Part shown: piece after piece, positions 48,881 through 57,823 of the stretch | Layout: each line of letters opens with the position of its first letter | How positions within the stretch are numbered: position 1 is the stretch's first letter | Origin: Roseococcus pinisoli | Lineage (GTDB): Bacteria; Pseudomonadota; Alphaproteobacteria; Acetobacterales; Acetobacteraceae | NCBI RefSeq assembly: GCF_018413645.1 | Contig: NZ_JAHCDA010000002.1 | Location: 620,001-684,000, forward strand | DNA length: 64,000 nt | Direction: 5' to 3' | Position numbers and translations under genes: made by a program | The notes under the pieces: model-generated | Seen by the model: the letters and a program-made list of their open reading frames with translations, nothing else | What the model was told of the DNA's origin: nothing | Database searches by the model: none

Positions 48881-49645
48881 ATGAGTGAAGCGGCAAACCT
48901 CATCGTCAAGGCGAGGACGTCGAAGCAGATCCTGGCGCCGCTCGAGGCCCGGGCCCCGAAAAGCCTAGCCGAGGGCTACGCCCTCCAGCGGCAGGTCGCG
49001 GAGCTGCTGGGTGCGGAGGCACCCGCCGGCTTCAAGATCGGCGCCACCACCAAGCAGATGCAGGACTATCTCGGCCTTCCGCATCCGGCCGCGGGCTTCG
49101 TGCCCGCCAGCAGTCTCAAGGCCAACGGGGTCACCCTGCCCTTCCAGGACTTCCTGAACGTGGGCGTCGAATGCGAGGTGGGCGTGCGCCTGGGCGCCGA
49201 TCTGCCCTTCGGCCCCACCACCCGGGAGCAGGCCACGGCGGCCGTCGCCGAGGTCTTTCCCGCCATCGAGATCGTCGAGAAGCGTTATGGCGACCTCGCC
49301 ATTCTCGGCACGCCCACGCTCATCGCCGACCAGGTGTTCCATGCCGCAGGCGTCCTGGGCACGCCGCATGCCGACTGGCGGAGTCTGGACCTGGGCGCCA
49401 TGCGCGGCGAGCTGACGGTGGACGGGGTCTCCAAGGGCGCCGGCCATGGGCGCGACCTGCTGGGCCACCCGATGGAGGCGCTGGCCTGGCTGGCCAATTC
49501 GGGCGCAGCCGAGGTCTTCGGCGGGCTACGCAAGGGCCAGGTCGTCTGGCTCGGCTCCGTCACGCCGCCGATCTGGCTCGATGGCCCCTGCGAGGTCGTC
49601 GTGGCTTTCGAAGGACTTGGGAAGGTCTTGGTCCGCTTTTCCTGA
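48881..49645 (+). CDS. 2-keto-4-pentenoate hydratase family protein (MhpD-like)
   Basis: 254 aa FAH-fold protein. AGFKIGATTKQMQDYLGLPH, GVECEVGVRLGADLP (metal Glu pair) and IEIVEKRYGD are typical of the MhpD/hydratase group. The family hydrates 2-oxopent-4-enoate from aromatic meta-cleavage, or decarboxylates related oxo acids. ATG 4 nt after rlmB with GGGAG before it, so cotranscribed with rlmB, an odd pairing. No other aromatic catabolism genes are near, so the substrate is unclear. Confidence 0.85.
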   Translation: MSEAANLIVKARTSKQILAPLEARAPKSLAEGYALQRQVAELLGAEAPAGFKIGATTKQMQDYLGLPHPAAGFVPASSLKANGVTLPFQDFLNVGVECEVGVRLGADLPFGPTTREQATAAVAEVFPAIEIVEKRYGDLAILGTPTLIADQVFHAAGVLGTPHADWRSLDLGAMRGELTVDGVSKGAGHGRDLLGHPMEALAWLANSGAAEVFGGLRKGQVVWLGSVTPPIWLDGPCEVVVAFEGLGKVLVRFS

Positions 49646-49733
49646 AAGCCTTTGTTAAGGCCAGCCAGCTAGGCCTACGGCGTCCGACGCGCCGTTGGGC
49701 TTGGTGACCACCGCCAGAAGGGCGGGCAAAGCG

Positions 49734-49970
49734 ATGGAACATCCGATGCCGCCCGACTGGAAGCAGATGCCGGACGATCTGCAGCTCGTCCTCGCCCGGG
49801 AGGCGTTGCGCCGCGCGGCCGAGATGCTGGCCGAGCATGCCGAGCTCCTGGCCCTGGAAATGGAAGACGGCGCCCTGCGGGACCGCGGCGGGCCCGATGC
49901 CTTGCGGCTCTTCGCGTCGGTCGTCCGGGCCACGAATCTCGAGAGCCTGGGCCCCGTCGGCCACGCCTGA
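49734..49970 (+). CDS. Small acidic helical hypothetical protein
   Basis: 78 aa, not recognised. Opens MEHPMPPDWKQMPDDLQLVL and continues as one amphipathic helix (LRRAAEMLAEHAELLALEMED), with a short polar end. An AAGGGCGGG-like sequence precedes the ATG at weak spacing. A competing minus-strand frame exists but looks less protein-like. It lies 36 nt before glpD on the same strand. Confidence 0.5.
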   Translation: MEHPMPPDWKQMPDDLQLVLAREALRRAAEMLAEHAELLALEMEDGALRDRGGPDALRLFASVVRATNLESLGPVGHA

Positions 49971-50006
49971 CTTCCCATTCCGCACGCCCGCCCTCATCCT
50001 CCGGGA

Positions 50007-51467
50007 ATGCGGAGCTTCGACATCCTGGTGGTCGGCGGCGGCGTCAATGGCGCGGGGATCGCCCGCGACCTGAGCGGACGCGGCCATACCGTCCTCCTCG
50101 CTGAGCAGGGGGACCTGGCCCAGGCTACCTCCTCCGCCTCCTCCAAGCTGATCCATGGTGGGCTGCGCTACCTCGAGCATTACGAGTTCCGGCTCGTGCG
50201 CGAGGCGCTGGGGGAGCGCGAGGTGCTGATGCGCATGGCGCCCCATATCATGTGGCCCCTGCGCTTCGTCCTGCCGCACCGGCCGGAGATGCGGCCGCGC
50301 TGGATGATCCGGGCGGGCCTTTTCCTCTACGACCACCTCGCCCGGCGGACCTCGCTGCCTGGCGCTGAATCCTTCCGTACGGCCAGCAATCCGATGGGCA
50401 CGGCGCTGAAGCCCGCGATCACCCACGCCTTCGCCTATTCGGACGGCTGGGTGGAGGACAGCCGGCTTGTCCTCCTGAACGCCCGGGACGCGGCTTCGCG
50501 CGGGGCCGATATCCGCCCGCGCACGCGCTTCGAGGGCGCGACCCGCCATGCCGACCATTGGGAGGTCACGCTTCGGGGCCCTGACGGATCGGAGGAGCAT
50601 GTCCGCGCGCGCGGCCTCGTGAACGCCGCCGGGCCCTGGGTACAGCAGGCGCTGGACCTGGCGCATGCGCGCAAGCCCGGCGCGGTTCGGCTGATCCGGG
50701 GCAGCCACATCATCTTGCCTCGCCTTTATGACGGCGAGCACGCCTTCATCCTGCAGAATGACGACCGGCGGGTGGTCTTCGTCATCCCCTATGAGGACCA
50801 GTTCAGCCTCGTCGGCACAACCGACGTGCCGCACCAAGGCGACCCCGCCCATCCGCTCTGCACGCCGGAGGAGGCCGCCTATCTCTGTGCCGCCGTCTCG
50901 GCGCAGTTCAGGCGGACGATCACGCCGGCCGAGATCGTGTGGACCTATTCCGGCGTCCGCCCCCTCTTCGACGACGGCGCGGCAGATCCCTCCTCCGTGA
51001 CCCGCGACTATGTCCTGAAGCTCGACGAGGAGGCCGCGCCGCTGCTGAGCGTCTATGGCGGCAAGATCACCACCTACCGCCGACTGGCCGAGGAGGCCGC
51101 GGGCAAGATCGGCCATGCCCTCGGCCATGCTGGCGCAGGCTGGACGGCCGGCGCCGTGCTGCCGGGCGGCGATCTGGGCGGCCTCGGCCGCGCGGAATTC
51201 GCCCGCGAGATGGCGCGGGCCCTGCCCCTCCTCGACCCCGCCACCCTGCCCCGCCTGGTGCGGACCCATGGCAGCGATCTGCCCCGTGTCTTCGCCCAAG
51301 GGCCGGGCGAGACCCTGGCCGCCGGCCTCACCGAGGCGGAGCTGGACTGGATGCGGCGCGAGGAGTGGGCCTTCACCGCCGAGGATGTGCTCTGGCGCCG
51401 CACCAAGCTCGGGCTGCACATGACGCGAGGCGAACGGGATCTCGTCGGCACCGCCATGGGCGGCTGA
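50007..51467 (+). CDS. glpD: Aerobic glycerol-3-phosphate dehydrogenase
   Basis: 486 aa FAD enzyme of the inner-membrane face that oxidises sn-glycerol 3-phosphate to dihydroxyacetone phosphate and feeds electrons to ubiquinone. FAD site FDILVVGGGVNGAGIARDLS (residues 4-23); SSKLIHGGLRYLEHYEFRLV and VDDSRLV-like segment (VEDSRLVLLNARDA) are diagnostic; TDVPHQGDP and YGGKITTYRRLAEEA near the C terminus belong to the GlpD core. Length is a little short of E. coli GlpD. No clear ribosome-binding site at this ATG. The HAD phosphatase gene follows after 7 nt. Confidence 0.93.
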   Translation: MRSFDILVVGGGVNGAGIARDLSGRGHTVLLAEQGDLAQATSSASSKLIHGGLRYLEHYEFRLVREALGEREVLMRMAPHIMWPLRFVLPHRPEMRPRWMIRAGLFLYDHLARRTSLPGAESFRTASNPMGTALKPAITHAFAYSDGWVEDSRLVLLNARDAASRGADIRPRTRFEGATRHADHWEVTLRGPDGSEEHVRARGLVNAAGPWVQQALDLAHARKPGAVRLIRGSHIILPRLYDGEHAFILQNDDRRVVFVIPYEDQFSLVGTTDVPHQGDPAHPLCTPEEAAYLCAAVSAQFRRTITPAEIVWTYSGVRPLFDDGAADPSSVTRDYVLKLDEEAAPLLSVYGGKITTYRRLAEEAAGKIGHALGHAGAGWTAGAVLPGGDLGGLGRAEFAREMARALPLLDPATLPRLVRTHGSDLPRVFAQGPGETLAAGLTEAELDWMRREEWAFTAEDVLWRRTKLGLHMTRGERDLVGTAMGG

Positions 51468-51474
51468 CGCCCGC

Positions 51475-52110
51475 ATGCCCGACCTTTCCGCGTTTCGCCC
51501 GAGCCTCGTCATTCTCGATTTCGACGGGACGCTCGCGGATAGCGCGCCGTGGTTCGCCCAGGAGCTCAACCAGGTCGCGCGGCGCTTCGAGTTCCGCGAG
51601 GTCGATGAGGCTGAAATGGAGCGGCTGCGGCGGATGGATACGGCCTCCATCCTGCGCTTCCTGGGCGTCGCGCGCTGGAAGCTTCCCTTCATCGCCCGGC
51701 ACCTGCGCCGGCGCGTGGCGGAGGATGCGGCGCTCATCCCGCTCTTCCCCGGCACCCCGGCGCTGCTCCGGCGGATGGCCGCACGGGCGCCGCTGGCCGT
51801 CGCGAGCTCCAATTCCGAGGCGAATATCCGCCGCATCCTCGGCGAAAGCGCGATGCATGTTCGCCACTTCGAGGGCGGCGCCGCGCTCTTCGGCAAGGCG
51901 CGCAAGCTTCGGCGACTGATCCGGCAGGCCGGCGCGGAGCCGGGCCGGACGCTCTGCGTGGGCGACGAATTACGGGATATCGAGGCCGCCCGCGCCGTGG
52001 GCGCGCGCGCTGTCGCCGTCACCTGGGGCTATGCCGCACGGGAAACCCTCGCCGCGGCGCAGCCGGACTTCCTGGTCGATCGCATGGAAGACCTGCTGAG
52101 CGAGCCTTGA
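51475..52110 (+). CDS. HAD-superfamily phosphatase
   Basis: 211 aa. Motif I VILDFDGTLADSAPWF (nucleophile Asp), motif II AVASSNSEANIRRIL, motif III Lys in FGKARKLRRLI, motif IV CVGDELRDIEAARAVGA. The cap is helical (C1), as in phosphoglycolate phosphatases. It probably hydrolyses a small phosphometabolite; being 7 nt behind glpD suggests glycerol phosphate or a related compound, but this is inference. Confidence 0.87.
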   Translation: MPDLSAFRPSLVILDFDGTLADSAPWFAQELNQVARRFEFREVDEAEMERLRRMDTASILRFLGVARWKLPFIARHLRRRVAEDAALIPLFPGTPALLRRMAARAPLAVASSNSEANIRRILGESAMHVRHFEGGAALFGKARKLRRLIRQAGAEPGRTLCVGDELRDIEAARAVGARAVAVTWGYAARETLAAAQPDFLVDRMEDLLSEP

Positions 52111-52120
52111 GGCAGGCGAT

Positions 52121-52144
52121 CCCGGGGCCTCACGCGGCCCCGGG
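52121..52144. terminator. GC hairpin between convergent genes
   Basis: 9-bp perfect stem CCCGGGGCC / GGCCCCGGG with a 6-nt loop TCACGC, in the 43-bp gap between the HAD gene and hyuB. No U-tract; candidate two-way terminator. Confidence 0.45.
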
Positions 52145-52153
52145 GGAACGCCG

Positions 52154-53812
52154 TCAGGCGCCGTAGAGGCGCTTCGCCTCGGCCGGGCTGATCAACCCGT
52201 CCGCCACGTCGCGCGCCACAAGTGCCGGGTCGCGCTGCTTCGGATCACCCATGCCGCCGCCGCCCGGCAGCAGGAGCAGCAGGTGCCGCCCCTTCGGGAC
52301 CACCTGGAAGCCCTTGGAACGAAGGACGGTACCGTTGTCATCGTCCAGCCCGACCCAGCCATTGGCACCCACCCCGCCGCCGAAGCGGCCCTTGGGCGGA
52401 TTGGCCACGCGGTCGAAGATCGCGTTCACGGCGAATTCCGCGTTCTTCTTCGCGCCGATCTCCATGATCTGGCCGAAGCCGCCCCGCGTCTTGCCAGCGC
52501 CGGCGCTGTCGGGCCGCAGCTCCTTCTTCCAGAAGATCACGGGCGCGACATTCTCCGTCGCCTCGACCGGCATGGTCCGCACGCCCGAGGGGAAGGCGAT
52601 GCCGTCGAGGCCGTCCTTCGTCGGGCGCGCACCGGTGCCGCCCGAATTGAAGGTGATGATCTCGAAGTCCTCGACCTCGGCGTCCTGCCCGCTGACCTGC
52701 GCACCGCCACGCAGCGGCGGGTTCCACAGGGCCGAGCTGCCCTCGGCATTCACGCGATCGGGCACCGCCTGGGCGAGGCAGCCCATCATGAGGTCGGGCA
52801 GCAGCTGGCCCACCACATGCCGCACGCTGACCGGATAGGGGCGCGGCGCGTTCAGGATGGTGCCCTCGGGGATCTCCATCACGAAGGGCGAAAGGCTGGC
52901 CCAGTTGTTCGGGATCTCGGGCGCCACGACGCACTTGATGCCGAAGCAGGAATAGGCGCGGCAATAGGCCGGCGGCACGTTGATGCCGCGCGTCGAAAGG
53001 CCCGATGTGCCGGCATAGTCGACGATGATCTTGTCGCCCTCGACGCGCATGGCCGCCTTGAGGGTGACCGGCGCCTCGTAGCCGTCCGACCGGATCTCCG
53101 CCTGCCAGACCTGGCCCTTAGGGAGCTTCGCGATCTCCGCCTCGGTGGCGGCGAGGCTGCTGTCGAAGATGAAGCCGGCCAGGTCGTCCAGGCCCTCCAT
53201 CTGATACTCGTCCATCATCTCGACGAGCCGCTTGGCGCCGGCGTCGTTGCAGGCGCAGAGCGAATAGATGTCGCCCTCGAGCTCCACCGGCGTACGCGAG
53301 CCGACGCGGATAAAGTCGAAGAAGGTCTCGTTGGGCTGCCCCTGGTCGAAGCACTTCACGATGGGGATGTAGAGGCCTTCCTCGAAGACCGAGCGCCCCT
53401 CCGGCCCCATGCCGAGACCGCCGATATCGATGATATGGGCGGTATTGGCGAAGAGGCCGACGATCTTGCCGTTGCGGAAGGCTGGGGTGACGACGGTGAG
53501 ATCGTGCAGGTGCCCGGTGCCGAGCCAGGGATCGTTGGTGATGTAGTGGTCGCCCGGCTTCATGCCGGCCGCCGGGAACTTCTTCAGGAAGTGCCCGACG
53601 CTCTCCATCATGGAGTTGACGTGGCCCGGCGTGCCGGTGACGGCCTGTGCCAGCATCCGCGCCTCAAGATCGAAGATGCCGGCCGAAAGATCGCCCGCCT
53701 CACGCACCGTGGTGCTGAAGGCGGTGCGGATCATCGTCTGCGCCTGTTCCTCGACCACCGCGATGAGGCGGTTCCACTGGATCTGGCGCTGGATCTTTTC
53801 GAGGGCATTCAT
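52154..53812 (-). CDS. hyuB: Hydantoinase B/oxoprolinase family subunit
   Basis: 552 aa, normal length. Typical stretches: FSTTVREAGDLSAGIFDLEA, THDPWLGTGH-like (TNDPWLGTGHLHDLTVV), YCRAYSCFGIKCVVAPEIPN and GGAQVSGQD, with a C-terminal GGGGMGDPKQRDP. Partners with HyuA to hydrolyse a cyclic imide or oxoproline using ATP. ATG at 53812 shares one base with the hyuA stop (TGATG); a GTG one codon earlier is also possible. Substrate specificity cannot be read. Confidence 0.92.
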   Translation of the reverse strand: MNALEKIQRQIQWNRLIAVVEEQAQTMIRTAFSTTVREAGDLSAGIFDLEARMLAQAVTGTPGHVNSMMESVGHFLKKFPAAGMKPGDHYITNDPWLGTGHLHDLTVVTPAFRNGKIVGLFANTAHIIDIGGLGMGPEGRSVFEEGLYIPIVKCFDQGQPNETFFDFIRVGSRTPVELEGDIYSLCACNDAGAKRLVEMMDEYQMEGLDDLAGFIFDSSLAATEAEIAKLPKGQVWQAEIRSDGYEAPVTLKAAMRVEGDKIIVDYAGTSGLSTRGINVPPAYCRAYSCFGIKCVVAPEIPNNWASLSPFVMEIPEGTILNAPRPYPVSVRHVVGQLLPDLMMGCLAQAVPDRVNAEGSSALWNPPLRGGAQVSGQDAEVEDFEIITFNSGGTGARPTKDGLDGIAFPSGVRTMPVEATENVAPVIFWKKELRPDSAGAGKTRGGFGQIMEIGAKKNAEFAVNAIFDRVANPPKGRFGGGVGANGWVGLDDDNGTVLRSKGFQVVPKGRHLLLLLPGGGGMGDPKQRDPALVARDVADGLISPAEAKRLYGA

Positions 53813-55905
53813 CACGCATCTCCCCGCGTCAGTTCCAGGTATCCCAGGCCGTCCATCCGGCAGCTCCAGCCGGGGCCGACCAGCGTGCTCGTCTCGTCCT
53901 CGGCCACGATGCAGGGGCCAGGCACGGTGGCGCCCGGGTTCATCGCCGTCCGGTCGTAGACATTCCAGGGCGCGACGATACCCGTCGCCGTGTCGCGCAC
54001 CTGCTGCACCCGGATGGGCGCGGGGGCGGGCGCATCGGCGACCTCGGCCGCGGGCTCGACCCCCTCCAGCACCGTCGCGACCGTGACCGCGAAGCTGAGC
54101 ACCTCGACATCCGAGCCGGGGACCGGGCGGTCGTAGAAGCGCGTGTACTCCGCGTCATAGGCCGCGCGGATCTCCGCGACATCGGCGTCGGTAAGCGGGC
54201 GCACGGGCAGGACGACGGCGATCTCATGTCCCTGCCCCACATAGCGCATGTAGCCGATGCGATGCTCGGCCGTGGGAGCGCCGAAGCTGCCCTCGGCCAC
54301 GACCCTCGACGCTTCCTCGCTCATGGAGGCCAGCAGCGCGTTCACGCCCACCACATCGAAGCTGCCGAAGCGGGTGTAGAGGCTCTTCACCACCTCGTAG
54401 CCGACGGGGGCGCGGAGGAAGCCGATGGCCGAGCCCACGCCGGCGCCGCTCGGCACCAGCAGGCGCTTCACGCCGATCTTCTCCGCCACGCGATAGCCAT
54501 GCACCGGCCCGCCGCCGCCAAAGGCGATGACGGCACGGCCGTCATAGGACTTGGCGCTCTCGATGGCATGGACGCGGGCCGCATTGGCCATGTTCTCGTC
54601 CACCATCTCGACCACGCCGAGCGCGGCCATGCCGGCCTCGAGGCCCAGCCCCTTGCCGACATGCTCGACCAGTGCCGCCTCGGCGGGCGCGGTCTTCAGG
54701 GCGAGCGAGCCGCCCGCGAAGGCCGCCGCGTCATAGCGCCCGAGGGTGAGGTTCGCGTCCGTCACCGCCGGATGGGTGCCGCCGCGGCCGTAGCAGGCCG
54801 GGCCCGGATCGGCGCCGGCGGATTCCGGCCCCACCTGGATGCGCCCCATGCTGTCGAGATGCGCGAGCGAGCCGCCGCCGGCGCCGATCTCCACCATCTC
54901 GATGACGGGGATGCGCAGCGGCAGGCCCGAGCCCTTGCGGAAGCGGCCGACGCGCGCGACTTCGAAGGTACGGCTCGCCTGGGGGGCGAAGTCGTCGATG
55001 AGGCAGACCTTGGCGGTGGTGCCGCCCATGTCGAAGCTCAACACCTTCTCGAAGCCACGCTGGCGCGCGACATAGGCCGAGAAGATGGCGCCGCCCGCCG
55101 GGCCGCTTTCCACCAGACGGATCGGGAAGCGCGAGGCCGTCTCGATCGTGGTCAGCCCGCCGCCCGAGAGCATCAGGAAGATGGGTGCCGCCAGACCGCC
55201 AGCGCGCAGCCCCTTCTCCAGCCGCGCGAGATAGCTCGCCATCAGCGGCTGCACATAGGCATTGGCGACGGTGGTGCTGAAGCGCTCCCACTCGCGCATC
55301 TCGGGGCTCACCTCGGAGCTCAGCGAGATGGGCAGGTCGGCCCATTCCGAACGGATGATCTCCGCCGCGCGCTTCTCATGAGCGGGGTTCACGAAGCCGT
55401 GCAGGAAGCCGATGGCGAGGCTCTCGATCCCCTCGGCCTTCAGGAAGGGCACATGCGCACGGACCGCCGCCTCGTCGAGAGGCAGCAGGACCTTGCCGGT
55501 GTTGTCCAGGCGCTCGGGCACCGGCAGGCGCCAGCGGCGCGGAACCAGGGGCTGCGGCAGCTCGATGTTGAGGTCGTACTGGTCGTATCGGCTCTCGTTG
55601 CCCAGGGCGAGGACGTCGCGGAAGCCCTCGGTGGTCAGCAGCGCCGTCTTCGCGCCCTTGCGCTCGATGAGCGCATTGGTCGCCAGCGTGGTGCCATGGA
55701 TGAGCAGCACGATGTCCGAGGGCTGCAGGCCGGCCTTGGCCAGCACGGTCCGCACGCCCTCCAGCACGCCGAGTTCCGGCGCGTGCGGCGTGGTCAGGAC
55801 CTTCGCAGTCCAGCGGGAGACATGATCCTCGTCGGTGACGGCCTCGACGGCGACGTCGGTGAAGGTGCCGCCGATGTCGACGGCCAGGCGGGCGTTGCTT
55901 ACCAT
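53812..55905 (-). CDS. hyuA: Hydantoinase/oxoprolinase family ATP-binding subunit
   Basis: 697 aa. ASKHA-type ATP site: RLAVDIGGTFTDVAVEAVTD at residues 6-25 and later SFDMGGTTAKVCLIDDF; LLIHGTTLATNALIERKGAK and RVGPESAGADPGPACYG-like segment (VGPESAGADPGPACYG) are diagnostic. ATG at 55905 starts the domain; the longer frame overlaps the SDR gene. It overlaps the SDR end by 7 nt, so SDR-hyuA-hyuB form one operon. The combined operon could degrade a cyclic amide or ketone derivative. Confidence 0.92.
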   Translation of the reverse strand: MVSNARLAVDIGGTFTDVAVEAVTDEDHVSRWTAKVLTTPHAPELGVLEGVRTVLAKAGLQPSDIVLLIHGTTLATNALIERKGAKTALLTTEGFRDVLALGNESRYDQYDLNIELPQPLVPRRWRLPVPERLDNTGKVLLPLDEAAVRAHVPFLKAEGIESLAIGFLHGFVNPAHEKRAAEIIRSEWADLPISLSSEVSPEMREWERFSTTVANAYVQPLMASYLARLEKGLRAGGLAAPIFLMLSGGGLTTIETASRFPIRLVESGPAGGAIFSAYVARQRGFEKVLSFDMGGTTAKVCLIDDFAPQASRTFEVARVGRFRKGSGLPLRIPVIEMVEIGAGGGSLAHLDSMGRIQVGPESAGADPGPACYGRGGTHPAVTDANLTLGRYDAAAFAGGSLALKTAPAEAALVEHVGKGLGLEAGMAALGVVEMVDENMANAARVHAIESAKSYDGRAVIAFGGGGPVHGYRVAEKIGVKRLLVPSGAGVGSAIGFLRAPVGYEVVKSLYTRFGSFDVVGVNALLASMSEEASRVVAEGSFGAPTAEHRIGYMRYVGQGHEIAVVLPVRPLTDADVAEIRAAYDAEYTRFYDRPVPGSDVEVLSFAVTVATVLEGVEPAAEVADAPAPAPIRVQQVRDTATGIVAPWNVYDRTAMNPGATVPGPCIVAEDETSTLVGPGWSCRMDGLGYLELTRGDA

Positions 55906-56687
55906 CCGCGCACCATGCCGCCGTCGATGCGGAAGATCTCGCCCGTGATGTAGGCGGCCTGCGCGCTGCACAGGAAGGCGACCAGCGGGCCGTATTCGCT
56001 CGGCAGGCCGTAGCGGCCCGCGGGGATGGTCTTGCTGCGCTCGGCGATCACGTCGTCCACCGTCTTGCCCGCGCGCTTGGCGAGGCCGGCCGCCGTCTCG
56101 AGGCTGCGGTCGGTGCGGATCGCGCCGGGGGCCACGATGTTGCAGGTGATCCCCTCATGCGCGACCTCGGCCGAGAGGGTCTTCATCCAGCCCATCACGC
56201 TCGCCCGCAGCGCGTTGCTGAGCACGAGGTTGGGAATCGGCTGGAACATGCCCGTGCTGCCGACATTGATGATGCGGCCGAACTTCTGCTCGCGCATGCC
56301 GGGGAGCAGGCGGTTCGTGATGCGCAGCGGGGCCAGCACGATGCGCGGGAACCAGGTGGCCATCGCCTCCTCGGTCAGCTCCAGCGCGGGGCCCGGCGGC
56401 GGGCCGCCGTGGTTCTGGACCAGGATGTCCACGCCGCCCATCGCCTTCACCGCGCCATCGGCCAGCGCGTCGATCTGCGCGCCCTCGGCCACGTCGGCCG
56501 GAATGCCCACGCAGGAGGCCGCGCCGAGCGACACCAGCTCGCGCGCCGCGACGTCGAGGCTCGCCTGGTCGCGCCCGCTGATGACCAGGGCCGCGCCTTC
56601 CGCCGCCAGCGCATTCGCGATCGATCGCCCGAGGCCCTTCGAGGCCCCCATCACCAGTGCGCGCTTGCCCTTGAGACCGAGATCCAT
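55899..56687 (-). CDS. SDR family oxidoreductase-like protein (non-canonical active site)
   Basis: 262 aa. Rossmann NAD(P) site VMGASKGLGRSIANALAAEG (GxxxGxG), NHGG in place of NNAG (LVQNHGGPPPG), and GRIINVGSTG with the catalytic-position Ser. The Tyr-x3-Lys of classical SDRs is not seen: the region reads LVLSNALRASVMGWMKTL. Such SNALR variants exist in an SDR subgroup, where the catalytic mechanism is unproven. C terminus SAQAAYITGEIFRIDGGMV is standard. First gene of the hyu operon. Confidence 0.82.
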   Translation of the reverse strand: MDLGLKGKRALVMGASKGLGRSIANALAAEGAALVISGRDQASLDVAARELVSLGAASCVGIPADVAEGAQIDALADGAVKAMGGVDILVQNHGGPPPGPALELTEEAMATWFPRIVLAPLRITNRLLPGMREQKFGRIINVGSTGMFQPIPNLVLSNALRASVMGWMKTLSAEVAHEGITCNIVAPGAIRTDRSLETAAGLAKRAGKTVDDVIAERSKTIPAGRYGLPSEYGPLVAFLCSAQAAYITGEIFRIDGGMVRGW

Positions 56688-56803
56688 ACCGCCAACACCC
56701 TTCGAAGAAATCGTTCCGGACCCTGCCGCGACCGATCCCCCCTGGCAAGCCGGCCTATGGACGTTATGCTGACGTTGAATTTCAGAATGACCAGGAAAAC
56801 GTC

Positions 56804-57781
56804 ATGCCAAAGCCCGTTCTGCTCATCACGCGCAAGCTTCCCGAAGCCATCGAGGCCCGGGCCGCCCAGGATTTCGATGCGCGGCTGAACACGAAGGACG
56901 ATCCCTGGTTCCGCAGCGGGGCCGAGATCGCCAAGCGCGCCAATGAGGCGAAGGCCGAGGGCGTGCTGATCGCCGCCGGCGACCCGATGAACGCCGAGGC
57001 CATCGCGGCCCTGCCCGCCTCGGTGAAGATCATCACGACCTTCAGCGTGGGTTACGACCACATCGACGTGAAGGCGGCCAAGGCGCGCGGCATCACGGTG
57101 ACCAACACGCCGGACGTGCTGAGCTTCGCCACCGCCGAGACGGCCATGACGCTCATGCTGATGGCGGCGCGCCGCGCCGGTGAGGGCGAGCGCCTTGTCC
57201 GCGCCGGCAAGTGGGAAGGTTGGGCGCCGACCCAGCTCATGGGCGTGACGCTCGAGAAGAAGAAGCTGGGCATCCTCGGCATGGGCCGCATCGGGCGCGA
57301 GCTGGCGCAGATGGCGCGCGGCTTCTCGATGGAGATCCACTATCGCGACATCAACAAGCTGCCGCCGGAGCTGGAGCTCGGCGCCGTCTATCACGACGAC
57401 GACGACAAGTTCCTTTCCACGATCGACGTGATCTCCATGCACGTCCCGGGCGGCGATGCGACGCGCAAGTGGCTGAACGCGGAGCGGCTGGCCAAGATGA
57501 AGAAGGGCAGCCTGGTCGTGAATTCCGGCCGCGGCGGCAGCGTGGATGACGAGGCGCTGATCGCGGCCCTCGCCTCCGGCCATATCCGCGCCGCGGGCCT
57601 CGACGTCTATGACGGCGAGCCGGTCGTGAACCCCGGCTATTTCAAGCTGGAGAACGTGGCCCTGCTGCCGCATCTGGGCAGCGCCACCATCGAGACGCGC
57701 GACGCCATGGGCCGCCGCGCGCTGGACAACCTCTTCGCGCTGCTGGTCGAGGGCAAGGAGCCCCCGCACGCCGTCAAGTAA
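56804..57781 (+). CDS. D-2-hydroxyacid dehydrogenase (glyoxylate/hydroxypyruvate reductase type)
   Basis: 325 aa. Complete catalytic set: Arg in VVNSGRGGSVDDEAL, Glu in DVYDGEPVV, His in LLPHLGSAT. NAD(P) loop LGILGMGRIGRELAQMARGF; TTFSVGYDHIDVKAAKARGI and VTNTPDVLSFATAETAM are typical of GhrB/glycerate dehydrogenases. It would reduce glyoxylate or hydroxypyruvate. CCAGGA precedes the ATG. A strong terminator follows directly. Confidence 0.9.
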   Translation: MPKPVLLITRKLPEAIEARAAQDFDARLNTKDDPWFRSGAEIAKRANEAKAEGVLIAAGDPMNAEAIAALPASVKIITTFSVGYDHIDVKAAKARGITVTNTPDVLSFATAETAMTLMLMAARRAGEGERLVRAGKWEGWAPTQLMGVTLEKKKLGILGMGRIGRELAQMARGFSMEIHYRDINKLPPELELGAVYHDDDDKFLSTIDVISMHVPGGDATRKWLNAERLAKMKKGSLVVNSGRGGSVDDEALIAALASGHIRAAGLDVYDGEPVVNPGYFKLENVALLPHLGSATIETRDAMGRRALDNLFALLVEGKEPPHAVK

Positions 57782-57790
57782 GCGACCGGG

Positions 57791-57820
57791 AAGGCCGGCC
57801 CACGCAGGGGCCGGCCTTTT
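57791..57820 (+). terminator. Intrinsic terminator after the hydroxyacid dehydrogenase
   Basis: 11-bp perfect stem AAGGCCGGCCC / GGGCCGGCCTT, loop ACGCAG, followed by TT (four T in total with the stem end). It starts 10 nt after the stop codon and can also serve the convergent Bug gene. Confidence 0.8.
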
Positions 57821-57823
57821 CCA

